Shown here: piece after piece, positions 12,343-25,500 of the stretch | Layout: each line of letters opens with the position of its first letter | Position numbering within the stretch: position 1 is the first letter of the stretch | DNA from: Lineus longissimus | Taxonomy: Eukaryota > Nemertea > Pilidiophora > Heteronemertea > Lineidae | Direction: 5' to 3' | NCBI RefSeq assembly: GCF_910592395.1 | Contig: NC_088309.1 | Span: forward strand, 23,562,599-23,626,598 | Length of the DNA: 64,000 nucleotides | Notes under the pieces: model-generated | Told to the model about the DNA's origin: nothing | What the model saw: only the letters and a program-made list of their open reading frames with translations | The model's database searches: none | Made by a program: the position numbers and the translations under genes

Positions 12343-15300
12343 ATTGTATACCAGATAATTCTTGCTATCAGCGTCAAGACAGCCTACATCATTAACATTT
12401 GGCTGTCACATATTTAAGCCCATACGATGGCCCTTTCGTCGTCCTCAAATAATGTTCGGAAAGGAAATGAACGAGTTCAATTCAATCCTTCTTTTCGACA
12501 TTTTCTTCCTTTGCCTCCATTTTCTGATAACTACCAAAAATAGGTTATAGATTACACCAGAAAAATGATAGTATATTTGGCATAATTCTTATGAAGCTTC
12601 AATATGTTTTACTGAAAGCTACGCCTTCATTTGACAAACATTCCTACGAGACAATCCGTCAATGTCCGCCGCTAAAATGCCCATCATGGTGTTTGATACG
12701 ACTGTGCCGCGTGTACTGCTCCGCCGAAATCACCAAGGTCCCCCAGCTCATTTGTCTGTTGACGGAGGGCAGACAAATCCGATAACCGCAGGGAATACAC
12801 ACCTGGCATTATCAGCCCAAAGATCCATCAGACTGTCCATCTTCGTTTTGATGTCAGCAAATTAAAAGACAATTTCATTTCTCGTTAGATATCTTCATTG
12901 GCATTAGTGACTGTGTTCAATTTCGCTGGAAATCTCTGGCGATCTATATATCAAACCATCGGATCAAGTTTGATCACACGCGAGGGCTATTAAGCTTCGC
13001 TATAAACCAGTGTGACAGTACCACCATGTGATTAATAACCGATGGCGGATTCATCAGCCGTCTTTTCGTATCCAGCATATGTTGAGAGGCGGTAATCGTA
13101 CACAAGAGTACACAGGGTAAATCCCACCACCGCCGATGTGTCAACCTTAATTTTGATTGCTATCCCAGCTAATCCTGCTATCTACCAGAATGAGAATTGT
13201 TCACCCAAGTCAATTTTACTACACGTTCCTTGACACCTCGTGGCTCATAGGTGAAACGTAAGCCAATCGCCCAATGCTTTAACTGCAAATAAATGGTATT
13301 GCTTGAAGGAAGGAAATGCAAGGCTTTCCTACTCCAAAATCGTTTAAGGAGATGTTGGAAGCGCTCGAGACTGAAGTGATACCCCTAACGGAATGAACGG
13401 ATCACTCTTAAAGCGTGAATAAAATGCTGAGATTCATTTCTTTAAGGAAAACCATCCTGCAGTAGGCCTGTAACTAACAAAGTTACTAGAGAGTTGTTTT
13501 CAACTACTCTATCATGAAACAGAACTTATCATCAAAGGTACCATATCGCATGAAATAACTCTTCATGCATAGCGAATTTGCCTACTGATTTCCGAGTAGC
13601 TGGCACGAATGTGACATCATGATGGTGGCAACTCTCATAAATGCATGTGAATGCTCACTTTTGATGTTGAAATGTGATAAAAATGCCGACGTTTGAGGTA
13701 AGAGGTAATAACGCAATGCGGAAGATTCGATTTAACGTATTGGCTCTGCAATGGTAACCGACCTAAAAATAACAGCGACGGTGGACCGCTGCAGTGCCGC
13801 TAAGGGGATGAACATGTTTTGATGGGAGCAAAGACATCAAAAGCGATGGTCTCTCGAATGTTCGACTGATGCGGTAAATTCGGTTAAGTTCTCCCTTGAT
13901 GTCATCGTATTTTCAGAGTGTCAAGACTTCGCGTGGAATATTGTCTTCCTGTTTTCGTGTTGCTGATGTTAATACCAACCTATACCAGAAATGACGTGGG
14001 GTCGCTACGCTGGTGGCTGCGTGTTATTTTCAACTTATTGCGGAAGTTAATACCCCTACCCCGTCCTCTCCTACGCCAAGCTTATCAAGACATCGTGTAA
14101 ATACGTGAAAAATTTATCAGTATCACCTTCTACATGTGTGTTTGTACCATTCTAAAGGAACCGCAAGGAAATACATGTAAGTTTCAAATTCCTTACGGCG
14201 GCTAAACTAAAAATTTGCTGGTAAAATGTAGTTTGCAAAACAAAAGTACCCTTTTTTTAATAAAAAAAGATATATATTTTCAGCGTTTCGTTCTCTTGCG
14301 TCTCTCTCCTATGCTTGTTGAAAAGCACCGCTACAATGAGCGGCTTTTCATTGCTATTCTCATCCTACAAGATGGACAAAATGGACAAAATGGAAAATGG
14401 GCCCAAAAATACCGCTCATCTTCCGTCAAAGGCCGGTTAGATTTTTATAAAGCTAAGGCTATGACAAAAAAATCAACCATAAATTAAAGGACATCTTCAT
14501 GTGACAGTATCATGAACTTCGTCACCCCGTATTCACGGCACCTTGCGTGATTAATTTCTGTTGTGTTGCTAAAAAAGGAAATACCGTGAAATCGTACTGA
14601 AGCAACTTTTTGGGAAATGAGGCCTAGCATAGGCTTATTCTAGTACCTCACAAAATATTCATCTCTTTTTTATGAGGGGCACACGAGCAACATAAAAGAT
14701 ATAAAAAAATCGACTCCTCACCTGTTGGACGCATGTGGATCCCTTTGTTCAGCTGAGTTGCGCATCCTTTTTACAAATCGTCCATTCAATTTGGTTTTCA
14801 CACCATACTATCATTTTCTTAATCGGACAATGGCGCTCATCACGTTTTCACTCCTTCAGCCAAACCTCAACCAATTGCGTACGCATCAGACTGGTTTTCG
14901 TCAGGAGTCCACAGGTCTCCAATTAACAAGTGGTCAAACTCCATGTGTCAACAATAGTAAGGACCATCCCTGCAGTGAGACAGGTGTCCCTATCTAACGC
15001 GCAGCACGGCCCTTCATTTAACTCATTTCGACCCCTTGAAAATGTTAGCTTATTAGGTACTGTTTTGAATCCACCCACCTGCGCTGTGAAAGAAGTGTCT
15101 AAGACGTCTTACTCTTCCACGACAAACTTTTTCGCGTGGATTAGGCCACTGAATTGTATTTTAACTTACTCGTGTTGGTAACTGCTGAAATCCATTACAT
15201 TTAGAACTAAGAGTTGCCGGGAATATTCCTGATGGAAGAAATGTTCTTACCACTGACAGCTTACAGGTCGACAATATAATATCAAAAATATATAAGTGAG

Positions 15301-18104
15301 CCGCTCGCCCTATATATTTTTTTATAATATCTACATGTAAAGCATTTTTTTTCTAAAAACCATTCTCTGGTTTTTGACGATATCACATTCTGCCTTGAAA
15401 CGAATATTGCCATTCACTTTGTCGTCGAGATCAGACTGTATAAAAGCGCAATGCCATGCATTGCGAATCAAAACAGGTTAGATTTGTCTTATTCTCAAGT
15501 AATAAATTCCCTTTTTGAAAACTGACCGAAATTTTACTGTGAATCCTTCGCCGAGTTTTTCATACGCGTACATCAAATTATTGTGCTAAGGCTGGAATCC
15601 AAAAGAAGGTTGCCAGCTGCATTTTCAGTCTACTGATGCCGAATTCGTTTTGGAAGTCTTCTAACCGGTCCTTAATTTTTCTGGATACTGGTTTCTTTGT
15701 TTCCCTCTTGTAATTTCTTTAGCAGTTTTCTGGCTGATCGAAAAACACACAGACGCCGAAGTTTTTTTCATGCAACATAGCACAGTTTTATTGTTTGTTC
15801 CTAGAAGCGCATGGTATGTTTTCATCTCTGCTTTGGTAGCGCAATAAAAATCCGTACCTTTCCTGACGGGGAGAATTTTGCGTTTTATCTCCTTGGAATA
15901 TCCCTATCCCTCCCAAGTCAATGACAAGCACAGTTTGGAGAATTTCACAAGCTAAATTTATCTGCACCTGTCCCTGCCTTAGGTTTGTAGAAATCCAAGC
16001 ACATCTTCAAAATCAAAGGCCATCTTGGCAGTTGAATTGCTCCCGAGTTAGAATATTCTAGCTTTGATTTTGCATCAACACTTTTAGCCACCGCAGTCAT
16101 GAAGTAGATACTTGAGTCTTGTCCACAAGAAAATGGAGAAACACGCGTCGACCAAATCTTGTGAACCCATCTTGTCGATAGTGAGTACAGGTCTGTTGTT
16201 TAGTCCTTGGAATATTCCCATCCCTGCCTTGGTTGAAGAGAAACCCGTACATGCCGTACCCATCATCCTCACATCTTCATCTCTACTGAGCCAACTCTCA
16301 TCTTCACAACCTGATGTTGTTTATGAGTTTATCGCTTCTCGGATAAAGAACCTAAATTTAATTGTCGGTGAGGAATTACCGTGTCATATTGGTCATTATT
16401 CGTACGTTATCCTAACCAGGTCCAATATTACAAATGTCCGCATCAGTTTTCTTTAGATTAACCAATTTTCTGCTATACAGCCATAACGCCAGGATGTCTA
16501 CACGAGCCAATTTCTCCTGATTTCTCAAATTCACCATCGGCTCCGCGGAACGTTGGTAATTTAATTTTATTTGATGCAATTTATTAGACACCTAAGCCAG
16601 GAACAGCGGGTCCTCGGCCAAGAATCATGCACTTGGTAATGGTTTGTTTTGCTACACAACGTGTAGTGGTTCAGTGTAAATCATTTCTTTGAAGAACACA
16701 AAGAATAACAGTTCTGATACGGCGTTCGTTATGGATGTACTCATCAAATGTTATTACAGTGTATGCTTTCTTTAAAAACCAAAAGAAATAAAATTAGTAG
16801 GATTTTGGAAGACATAGCCAAACACAGGCACCATTGAAAATCAAGCAGATTAAACTTTACCGTCGAAAATGTGAAGATTCAATTAATGATAGAGAATCTC
16901 TCAAAAAATATCTCAGTCTCAGGTTTTGCCAAAGTGACCGTGTATACAAAGAATATCGTAAAATTCCAGCACGTAGCCTATGATTCTGAAGTTTGGGAAG
17001 GGAGAAGAGTAAATTTACTTGTTAAACTAATTTGAATTTGTCAAAAAAAAAAAATTTTGTATAAATCTAAAATCTGATATATTTTTACAAATATTTTTAG
17101 CCTTTCAAATATTATTTCGACAACGGCCAACCCTCCGAAAATTGCAAATAAAAAGATATGATTTTGGAGCAGGAAAGGTCTGATGAATTTCAGATATTTT
17201 CTGCTTCAGTCTGACGATATCTTTATACGCGATCCGCTTGACATGCATTTTGGTAATGTATGAGTTTGTTTGCGATCTTGTCGTTTGACCAGCTAAGCTG
17301 TGGGATGAGGGAGGGAGAGGAAAAGGGTAAAAATAAGATGCAATAGATTTGATCGTGGGCATCTGTTGAATTGGTATGACACTAAAGGGCCTATAACTTA
17401 TAGGTTACGCTCACAGCCTGACAGTTGATTCCTCTGGGTTGCAGTTTCTTCTCGCGTGTCATTATTTAAAACCGTTCAGGAAGACTCTAACCTTTTGCCA
17501 CCTTGCATGGTCTAGCCTATGTTGAATCCCAAAAGAGGCAGTATATGATGGATGAGTGTTCAAAGATTCCAATCCCTATGGAACCATGGTGCCAGTTTCT
17601 AGTTTCCTGGTTTGGATATGTGAAAGAACGAAAGAACCATGGATCGCCTGGTGGTATGGGATTCCGGGCGCTTGGGCGTAGCTAGGTGTGGTTTCAACCC
17701 GGCCAACATCCAGATAGACATGAAATCGTCGAGTACCAACGGTTCTCCTCCTAGTACGTGAAGTAAATATTTGATATTTTATTTTCACCTTCAAGTGGGA
17801 AATAATGGTGCGGGGCATGTACTTTGATTCGTACATGGCGGTAACGTAGCCTTGTTTTGTGTTGGTGAAGAAACCCAGTTTGATCCAAAGATCACGAGCA
17901 AAGGTCGAAAAACAATGTTCTTCAGATTATCAACTGTACGCTACAAGACTTTATCAGGAAGTCTTGTAAGGTCGAAAGAAATTTGAACACATTTTTTTAT
18001 TCGATTTTCGCTTGCAGAAGCTTCGGACTGATCAAATCAAGCTGACGAACATACAATGCATTTCTAATATATGTTTTCGACATTTTATACGTGAATTTTT
18101 CGAG

Positions 18105-18133
18105 CAACCTTTTAGGAACTCCCTAAAAGGTTG
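18105..18133. repeat. Perfect 12-bp stem hairpin
   Basis: CAACCTTTTAGG and CCTAAAAGGTTG form a perfect 12-bp inverted repeat around a 5-base loop. No T-run follows on the + strand and no gene is adjacent, so a terminator role is not supported; it is more likely a relic of a small inverted repeat. Confidence 0.6.
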
Positions 18134-19331
18134 TAAGAAAAAATAGTCCTATAATTAGCCCTCTGGCGATTTGTAGATGTCGTAAATTAACAAATAATAC
18201 GAAGTTGCGTTAGATAATTGCCACCTTAAGAGAACAGAAGAATAAAACAAGGTGGATAAGGTTTATGGGCCAATGTATGGTTGAATAATTGGTCTCTCGT
18301 ATCACAGGATAATGCATTTGGTAATTAGAGGAGGAACTGCCATTAGCAAAGGTAATGGTTTAGCTGAAGGATGATGTGGCTTGGGACACGATAGCGCACG
18401 GATTTTGTCGCTGTAGTAGCTTATTGAAGAAGAGTAAGGATATGTCTTTCCATTACAAGAATGACATAAGCACTCAGATAGGCCAAATGCTGAAGGAACA
18501 GGAGGTAGCTCTGTATATTTTAACAGCCAACGAAAACCTTTTGGGCGATAAGACCCTTTGACCCAAATCTGCATCTCTTGCGACACTATCGCACTGTTTG
18601 AAGAAGAAAACAGAATGAAATATATACCTTGGAGTAAAAATTCCTGGTTAGTCTAAGATACATGGACATGTATATCCACGTAATACCTGAATTATGGGAA
18701 GTAGATTTAAGGACAAAGGGAGCTTCTTCGATCTTAAAATATGTTAACCCCAAGCCCAGGTGACACTCCACTTCCCTCGAAAACTATTCTGGGTCAATAT
18801 TCTGGTTCTGCAATGTTTTGACACGGGGAAACGAACTTGTGACAAAGGTAATTGTCAACACAATTGATAACCCTGGTCTTGCACGCGCGCCAAGAAAAAC
18901 CGATATTCGGTAATTAGGTAGTTATGAATGCCTTTACCGCAACTGTACGGAGTAAATTTGGTGGATATAAACACTAAATCTGCTCAAAGCAAAAGTATTA
19001 TGCACAAATTGTAAATAATATAAGTATTGTGTTGAATATTGCCGAGAACACAACTGAAAATTTTCTCCCTTAAAGATTTCCCCACACCTTCCACCTAAAC
19101 AAAACAAGCTGAAAATCAAATAAAAGCAGGACGTGTGGACTGGTTGGAGGTAAATTAACTAAAATTGACTTATATGGCAAGTATTTATTCAAAAGCACAG
19201 CGTTGGAGCTGGCGGCATGTACAAAAGCTCGTCATCGCGCGCGGCGGGCGGTGCGGCATGAGTAATTTGTCTCCCTCTTTAATATTCATGATTGCTCGGA
19301 GCTGTATTGCTGTGACAGGAGTTGTGAACAT

Positions 19332-19502
19332 CCAATACACAGGCACCTCCTCCAGCGCTCAATCAATACTTGCTCGCTTGTCAAACTCTGCGCGCTGATT
19401 GGCTGGCGCGATCGCCGCTTTCACTTCCGGTTATCTTGGCGGAGATTGAACCAGGTCGAGCGCCTATAGGTATAAACTGCGAGAATCACTAAACCAACAT
19501 CA
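19332..19502 (+). promoter_or_regulatory. otp core and proximal promoter
   Basis: TATAAA lies at 19471-19476. An initiator-like TCATTCA places a likely start at A19502, 31 bases from the first T of the TATA box, the usual spacing. Upstream are an inverted CCAAT box (ATTGG, 19398-19402, near -100), a second CCAAT at 19332-19336 and an ETS-type ACTTCCGG at 19423-19430. The flank from about 19200 is richer in GC and CpG than its surroundings. The predicted 5' leader before the start codon at 19524 is only about 22 bases. Confidence 0.6.
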
Positions 19503-19523
19503 TTCATTACATTTTGATCAGAG

Positions 19524-22500
19524 ATGGAGACTTCAAATTCGATGATTCCTCAAACTGGAGCAAAAAGTTCTGACCCTGTTGTGAATCATTTGGATTTCCG
19601 AAGCACCCATGGTAAGTCTAAATTTCTAATATCTTTTATTTTGGCGAAAATGTGCTAAGTTTGTACAAATGGGAATCATCTTCACGAGAATTGCCATTAG
19701 GGGCCCGCGACATGATAGGCTCCGCCGTGATTTAATTTTCTCTCCAAGAATTAAATCACCGCGCTTCAATTCTAAACTCATTTATTCAATGCATGGTGTC
19801 ATAATCACCGGGTCGTATTCATTTCTTTGATATATCGCGTTATTTAGACAATTTTCTCCGACCAATTTGTGTTAAGGAGATAATGTTTGTGATTTTCCGC
19901 AGGTAAGTCAGTTAGGAGTCTAGTCGCAGTGGGCGTCAACCCACCTGAATTGACGCTGCTGGAGCGGACTTCGAAAATTTCCGACTCCGTCTCTGTCGTT
20001 ATTTTTTCGTGGGAATACTTTTTCAGTATTTCTTCCAGCTCTAACCGAATAAGTATCACATGTAAAATAATTGCTCACCTGTATTTAAAATGAATTATAA
20101 CAAAACTGTCCGATTTTTATGGAACCGTTGCTTGCTGTTAGTCCCGATGTTGTATCCTATCATTGTCTCGGAGTATTCAATTTCATAAAACTTACCCCTC
20201 TCATCGTACAGTTATTATCTAAACTTCATTTCATTAGTGGCAAAATTTCATCAATATTTGACATTACCGGAATCAAGGTTAGATCACATTGCAGTATAAA
20301 TGTATCTTGGCCGGGAATTCCCCTAATCACATCTGACCTCAAAACATCAAGGCTTCTTAAACTTTTTCCTTTCATTACCATATCATTTTTCCCATAAAGT
20401 GTCTTTGCAGTTAAATGCATAAACGGTACGACTAATCGGCGATTTATCGATGCAGTTCATCATGGGGATAAATATTATTATATTGGTTCGTGTGTTTACC
20501 GAATGGAAGGCAGTTGCAAAGCACCCTCTTCAAAATTTATACCCAGTAGTTGACATACACAAAACCGAATTTTTACATCGATTTCAATTTCTATCTTAAT
20601 GTTTCTAATGATGTATTCTATATGAACTTTATAGTATAGTACGCCATGTAGGTAAAAACAACCCATCTTATAAAATCGCAACCGTCAATAATGCCATTTG
20701 ATCTCATCACCACCCAAGCATTTTAATCATCCGCGTTCAAATGTTTAACACCGGTCTCAATTGTTTGACAGTATAATGTATCACACTTCTGCATCCCTTG
20801 GCTAGGACCATGCGCTGTATCTTTTGTCCCCTGATTGCCGCACGCGGCGCAACAATGCGGCAACAATACGTCAACATGCGATTGCCCTCGATCCTGCGGA
20901 GAGAGATTCACACTCATGTCAGAACGACCGATCCAGAACAAAAAACCATTAGTGTTTTGTTATTCCATTTGAGGTTTAATTGACCGTAACTCCCATCGGC
21001 TACATGGTCATGTCGCGTGCTTGAGCGAGGTGTAAATGCAATTTGCATCCTTTCAAGTGAATTTTGTACTTTGGCGGTTTTTTAATGGGCCGATGGAGGA
21101 ATGCATTTTTGGGTAGAACTACATGTAGGCCTACATTGGTAGCCTTTAAAAAAGTTTTTTTTTATTATTGGTTTCTTACTATAAGATGAAAATGTCCAAC
21201 TGAAATTAACTCGCGAATTACATTATTAACATAATGCCTCTTCTTATATTAACCGTTTGATATCAACTAAAACTCAACAGCAAATTTTCTGATTATGCTT
21301 TCATCACTATTGCTACATTTTCTAAAAGCTGAATCATTCAATTTCATAATTTTAGTGAAAATGCCCCCAAAAATTCTCTGACGATGTAAACTATTGCTGA
21401 CGTATGTTTTGTTTTGTTTGAAGATCTGAACTTCTTCGATGTACTGCTGTCCTCCTCCGCGGCTTTACAACGAGTAGACCCCGAAACTGATACAAAAGGT
21501 GAGAACAATTCGTCATTTCTCACTCTTTATCGTTCTCACCACAGCTACCAAATATTCATGTTGTAAAAATCACTCATCACGGCTTAATACTTGTCCCGTC
21601 AAAAGACATTACTGTATATTATTCGAAATAATTGCTGAGAGCTGAGTGCACGCCAACTGGCACTCTACAACATAGCTCATACATTGAACTGATTTTAATC
21701 AAGGTAGAAGGAAACCGGAGGCCCTAAAGGCTGACACACATACTATCAGAATCGCTGTCAGTCTATCGAGTTTGACCGGGAATCGAACCCGGTTATGACG
21801 GGATCTACTCAGTTTAAACCTCATATCTGGGAAGGATAACAGGCACGCTGGCCGCGGACTGTTTACATGTAATACCACATAAGTGTACTGCCTTTTGAAA
21901 GCCGAACCTCCCCACGACAGAACGACTCGGAGAGCTTTAGCGTTTAATTTGCGTGAATTATAAAGATAACTCGTTTTGCTTTCCCTAAAATCCCCAGCAA
22001 AGCGTCCCTCTGCAAAGGGAAACAAAAGTACGATTAATATTCCATAAAAACAAGTATTGCTACATGTTTTTTTTAGGTGTTTGGCATAACAAGACAATTA
22101 TCATGGTGTCTAGAATTAAAATTCAGATTTTAATTTTATCAGTTGGAATTTTATCTTGGAATAGACGAGAAAATCTTCATCCGCTCAAAATTTCCCCGAA
22201 TTCATTTGCGTTAGAATCAAACTTATGATAATCAAATCGTATGATATATGTATCACTGTCGATGACTGGTGCAAGAAAGAGTGTTTGTGCAACGGTCACG
22301 GACTATCATTACCAAGTGCCACCAATTAATTACTAATTACTCATTACTAATCACATCGTTCAAAAAGTTCCATTTTTTTTCTTCCAGGACAAATGAAGGC
22401 AGAAATGAATAGTCTTGGACCAAAAGAGAACGGCATGATTTCTTCAAATCATGACAACCCTAACACAATACTAAATAATGGCAGTCACTCGGATGAGAAT

Positions 22501-25500
22501 CAAGACCTTGACAAACCAACCAAACAAAAACGTCATCGGACAAGATTTACACCGGCACAACTCAACGAGCTTGAAAGAAGTTTCGCCAAAACGCACTACC
22601 CTGATATATTCATGCGCGAGGAACTCGCCATGCGAATTGGTTTGACCGAGTCACGTGTTCAGGTAAGGTGAATTTTAAGTTTAATCGGGGCAAAAGGTGC
22701 AATTTTAAGGATGTCTTCCCGCCTACTTCAATATCTCTGCCAAAGGAAAGTTCGATCAAAATAACTTTGGGGTGACATACATAAAAATTCCGCACCTTTG
22801 CAACAAAACTGATATTATTTTGTGGTTGCCGTGGTAACTTGGTCTTGTTTATATATAAATATTCAAAACTCCAAGAGGATTTTGAGATGCTAAAAAATCT
22901 CTGAGGGCGGGGGGGGGGGGGGCGCATATCTGTGCTAGGCGAAAACACTTAGAGTTATTTTAAACGCTCAACAACCTTTATTTCAAAGACTTTATCTGTT
23001 TTACGGTACCCTACTTTGGTAACTCTTTTAGAAGAACTTGTACCACCTGGCTTAAAAAAGCAACGTGTCATTTCACGGCATTTATCATTTTATCTTGGAA
23101 TTAAATTGAGAATCCAATCTTCGTAAGCCGCGTCACTTCGAAAGGAAAAACTTGACCAGCTATATTTCGTCACAGAATGTCGGAACCCGGTAGGCGAATA
23201 AGTACTGTGCATCTCACTGTATACTGTATATACTGGTACATTTACATGTACGAAAGAAAGAAATATCTAGATGTATACCGACAACTCGACCATATTCCAC
23301 ACCGAGTGACCTCAGTTTTAGATCGGAGCGAACACACAGAAAAATACGTATTTATTGGCACCGACTATGAAAATAAAATAAAATGTGCATGTATATGCAA
23401 AACAATCATAGATAAGCAGTTAGTTGACTCGGTGCGTCTACTTGGAACCCTAAGCGCCCAGAGGCCCCTGAAAATGCCTTTTTTTCAATTATAATCGTGT
23501 GTTTTTTCTCAACACTGATTGATTCAAAATAACCACTTCAACGGCAAAAGCCATTAATGAAAAACAATTAATATCGTTAAAGAACCTTCCATGCGGCTTT
23601 GAATCAGCAACCACAAGTTGTTCAATAACACTTATGAAAATGTTCTTGAGGACTTCAAGGATATGCTCGATTCATCCACTTCTCTGTTGAGCATACTCTT
23701 AAAAAGCATTTCCCAGGTTGTTTTTACAATCATTTCTACATGCATAGTTTTCTAGCCGTCTGTGTTTTTTCTTATTTGACGTCATGGGTGCCTTCTTCAA
23801 TCGCACTACCCCAGTTGCACGCCCGTTTTTTTTCTCTCAAGGAGTGTTATGAACTTTCGCACCACCCTAACAACACTCAATATACGCCGACAAAACAAGA
23901 AGCCTGCGACACTGACACTTCTCACCGATCCTTACCTTTCGGTTATCATGTTTACCAGTCGTATACAAGAAGAACTGATTTTTACTTGCCCAGCATTTTA
24001 TACCTCAAATCAGAGCAGAGCCCGTTTTATATTGCATTCCAATTCTTGCCGTCGCCGAAGCAGCATTATGCAATGCTGTCCAATATTCCGGTTTTTGTCC
24101 CGTATCCCTTGTCGCCAACCTCGATGCGGTGGACCACCTCGTGAAATGCTTGGATTAAGAATCTCACCCCAGAAGCCTCTCAGCATGAATTTTAATTATA
24201 AGAAAGATTCCTCGGAGTCTGAGCCATGGCAATGCATCGGGTCGCCGCTGGGTTTCCAAACGCTAGGCATTTCTTCTTGCCAAACCGAACAACTACGTGC
24301 AGAAACACATCCAATTACCAAGCAATACAATAACATGTATGGTGTTGCCTGTATCATATATAGGCAATATCGGTCTGAGAAATAGTCAATGTGGTCGCAA
24401 TCTGCCACAGTACTCTTGGACATCACGACTCAGGAAATTCCTTTACACTTGGTGAAAACAATTATTATCGATACATACATTATAAGTACGAAGATTAACA
24501 ATAATGTTTCCTGTGGTGTTTGGTAAGTTGAAAATAGAGTACAGGCAGCGCTGTATTCTGTACGAAAATAAACATGATGTGCTCCCAATGCACAACATAC
24601 ATTGTCTATATATTGTTCATGCAATCGGTTCCTCTGGGACGAAATTAAGGTCCCGATCATAACACTGCGACTCGAAGCGTGTATAGATCTACATTGCTCT
24701 GACATCAAACATGTATTAGGATGACTTGCTGTGTCAACTGGCACGTGGCTCGGCTTTGTCTCTCCAAGTCCCCTGTCTCTTCTCTGGATGAATAAACGTT
24801 AATTGCGCCGAACATCTCTCCGAGGGACGGGTTCGCACGCTCAATATCAGCCTGTTTTACCGCGGATCATTCTTTCCCACCGATGGGATTTCGCGGCAAA
24901 AAGCATGACGTGTCACTGCCTTAAAGATGGAGGAAGTTGAGCTTGAGCCTTTCTCCTTTATTTATCGGCCATCTCCGCAAGGTTATTTCAGGAAATTGAA
25001 ATGGCTGTCGCGCATGACAGAGGCTGAAAATTCATAATCTATAAACGAGTTTGCCGCATTTAATTTCTTCGATGTAGTATGGTTGTAAACGTGGGTTATG
25101 TTTTATTTCAGTGAATTCATGTAACATCTGAAACAATGTAAAAATGAGGTATTCAATTCACTGAAACGTAAAATTGGTGTGGCGTGGAACAGCTAATATC
25201 CAATTAATTTCTGTCCCTAATTATCGCAAACTGACGAATCAACAAGTGTACCGACCAGCGTACGGTGATACTTTAAATGATTAGTCTAGGACGAGCGTTC
25301 GAATTGGAGATTTCGATATCCTCGCTTGAGTTTAAAAAGCGACTGAGATAAACAATACGTTTTCCTACGTTTACAGATTTAGTTTGAGGTGAAAAATAAC
25401 TAATGGTACGAACTCTCATTCACTATTTGAAAAAACTGGCACAATCATATTATTTTTACAAAATAAAAACATCGCAATAAACTTTTTTCCTTTTCATCGA

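Larger units (their letters stand above)
10929..19397. other. Upstream gene desert of otp, no gene seen
   Basis: No coding exon could be supported on either strand. Visible structure is limited to an X-box-like palindrome at 12325, a 12-bp-stem hairpin at 18105 and a 25-base imperfect direct repeat (CCTTGGAATAT type) near 15890 and 16204. Position and gene-free character fit a cis-regulatory domain for the developmental gene that follows; this is inference. Confidence 0.5.

Noticed and set aside
21768-21840. tRNA gene on the minus strand
   Set aside because: The T-arm is perfect but no acceptor stem complement, D-arm or anticodon arm exists at the required distance.
23849-24385. 178-codon open frame (+) in otp intron 3
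   Set aside because: Composition is Ser/Arg/Cys-rich without any domain, it overlaps another long frame on the same strand, and no splice partners are evident; long frames arise by chance here.
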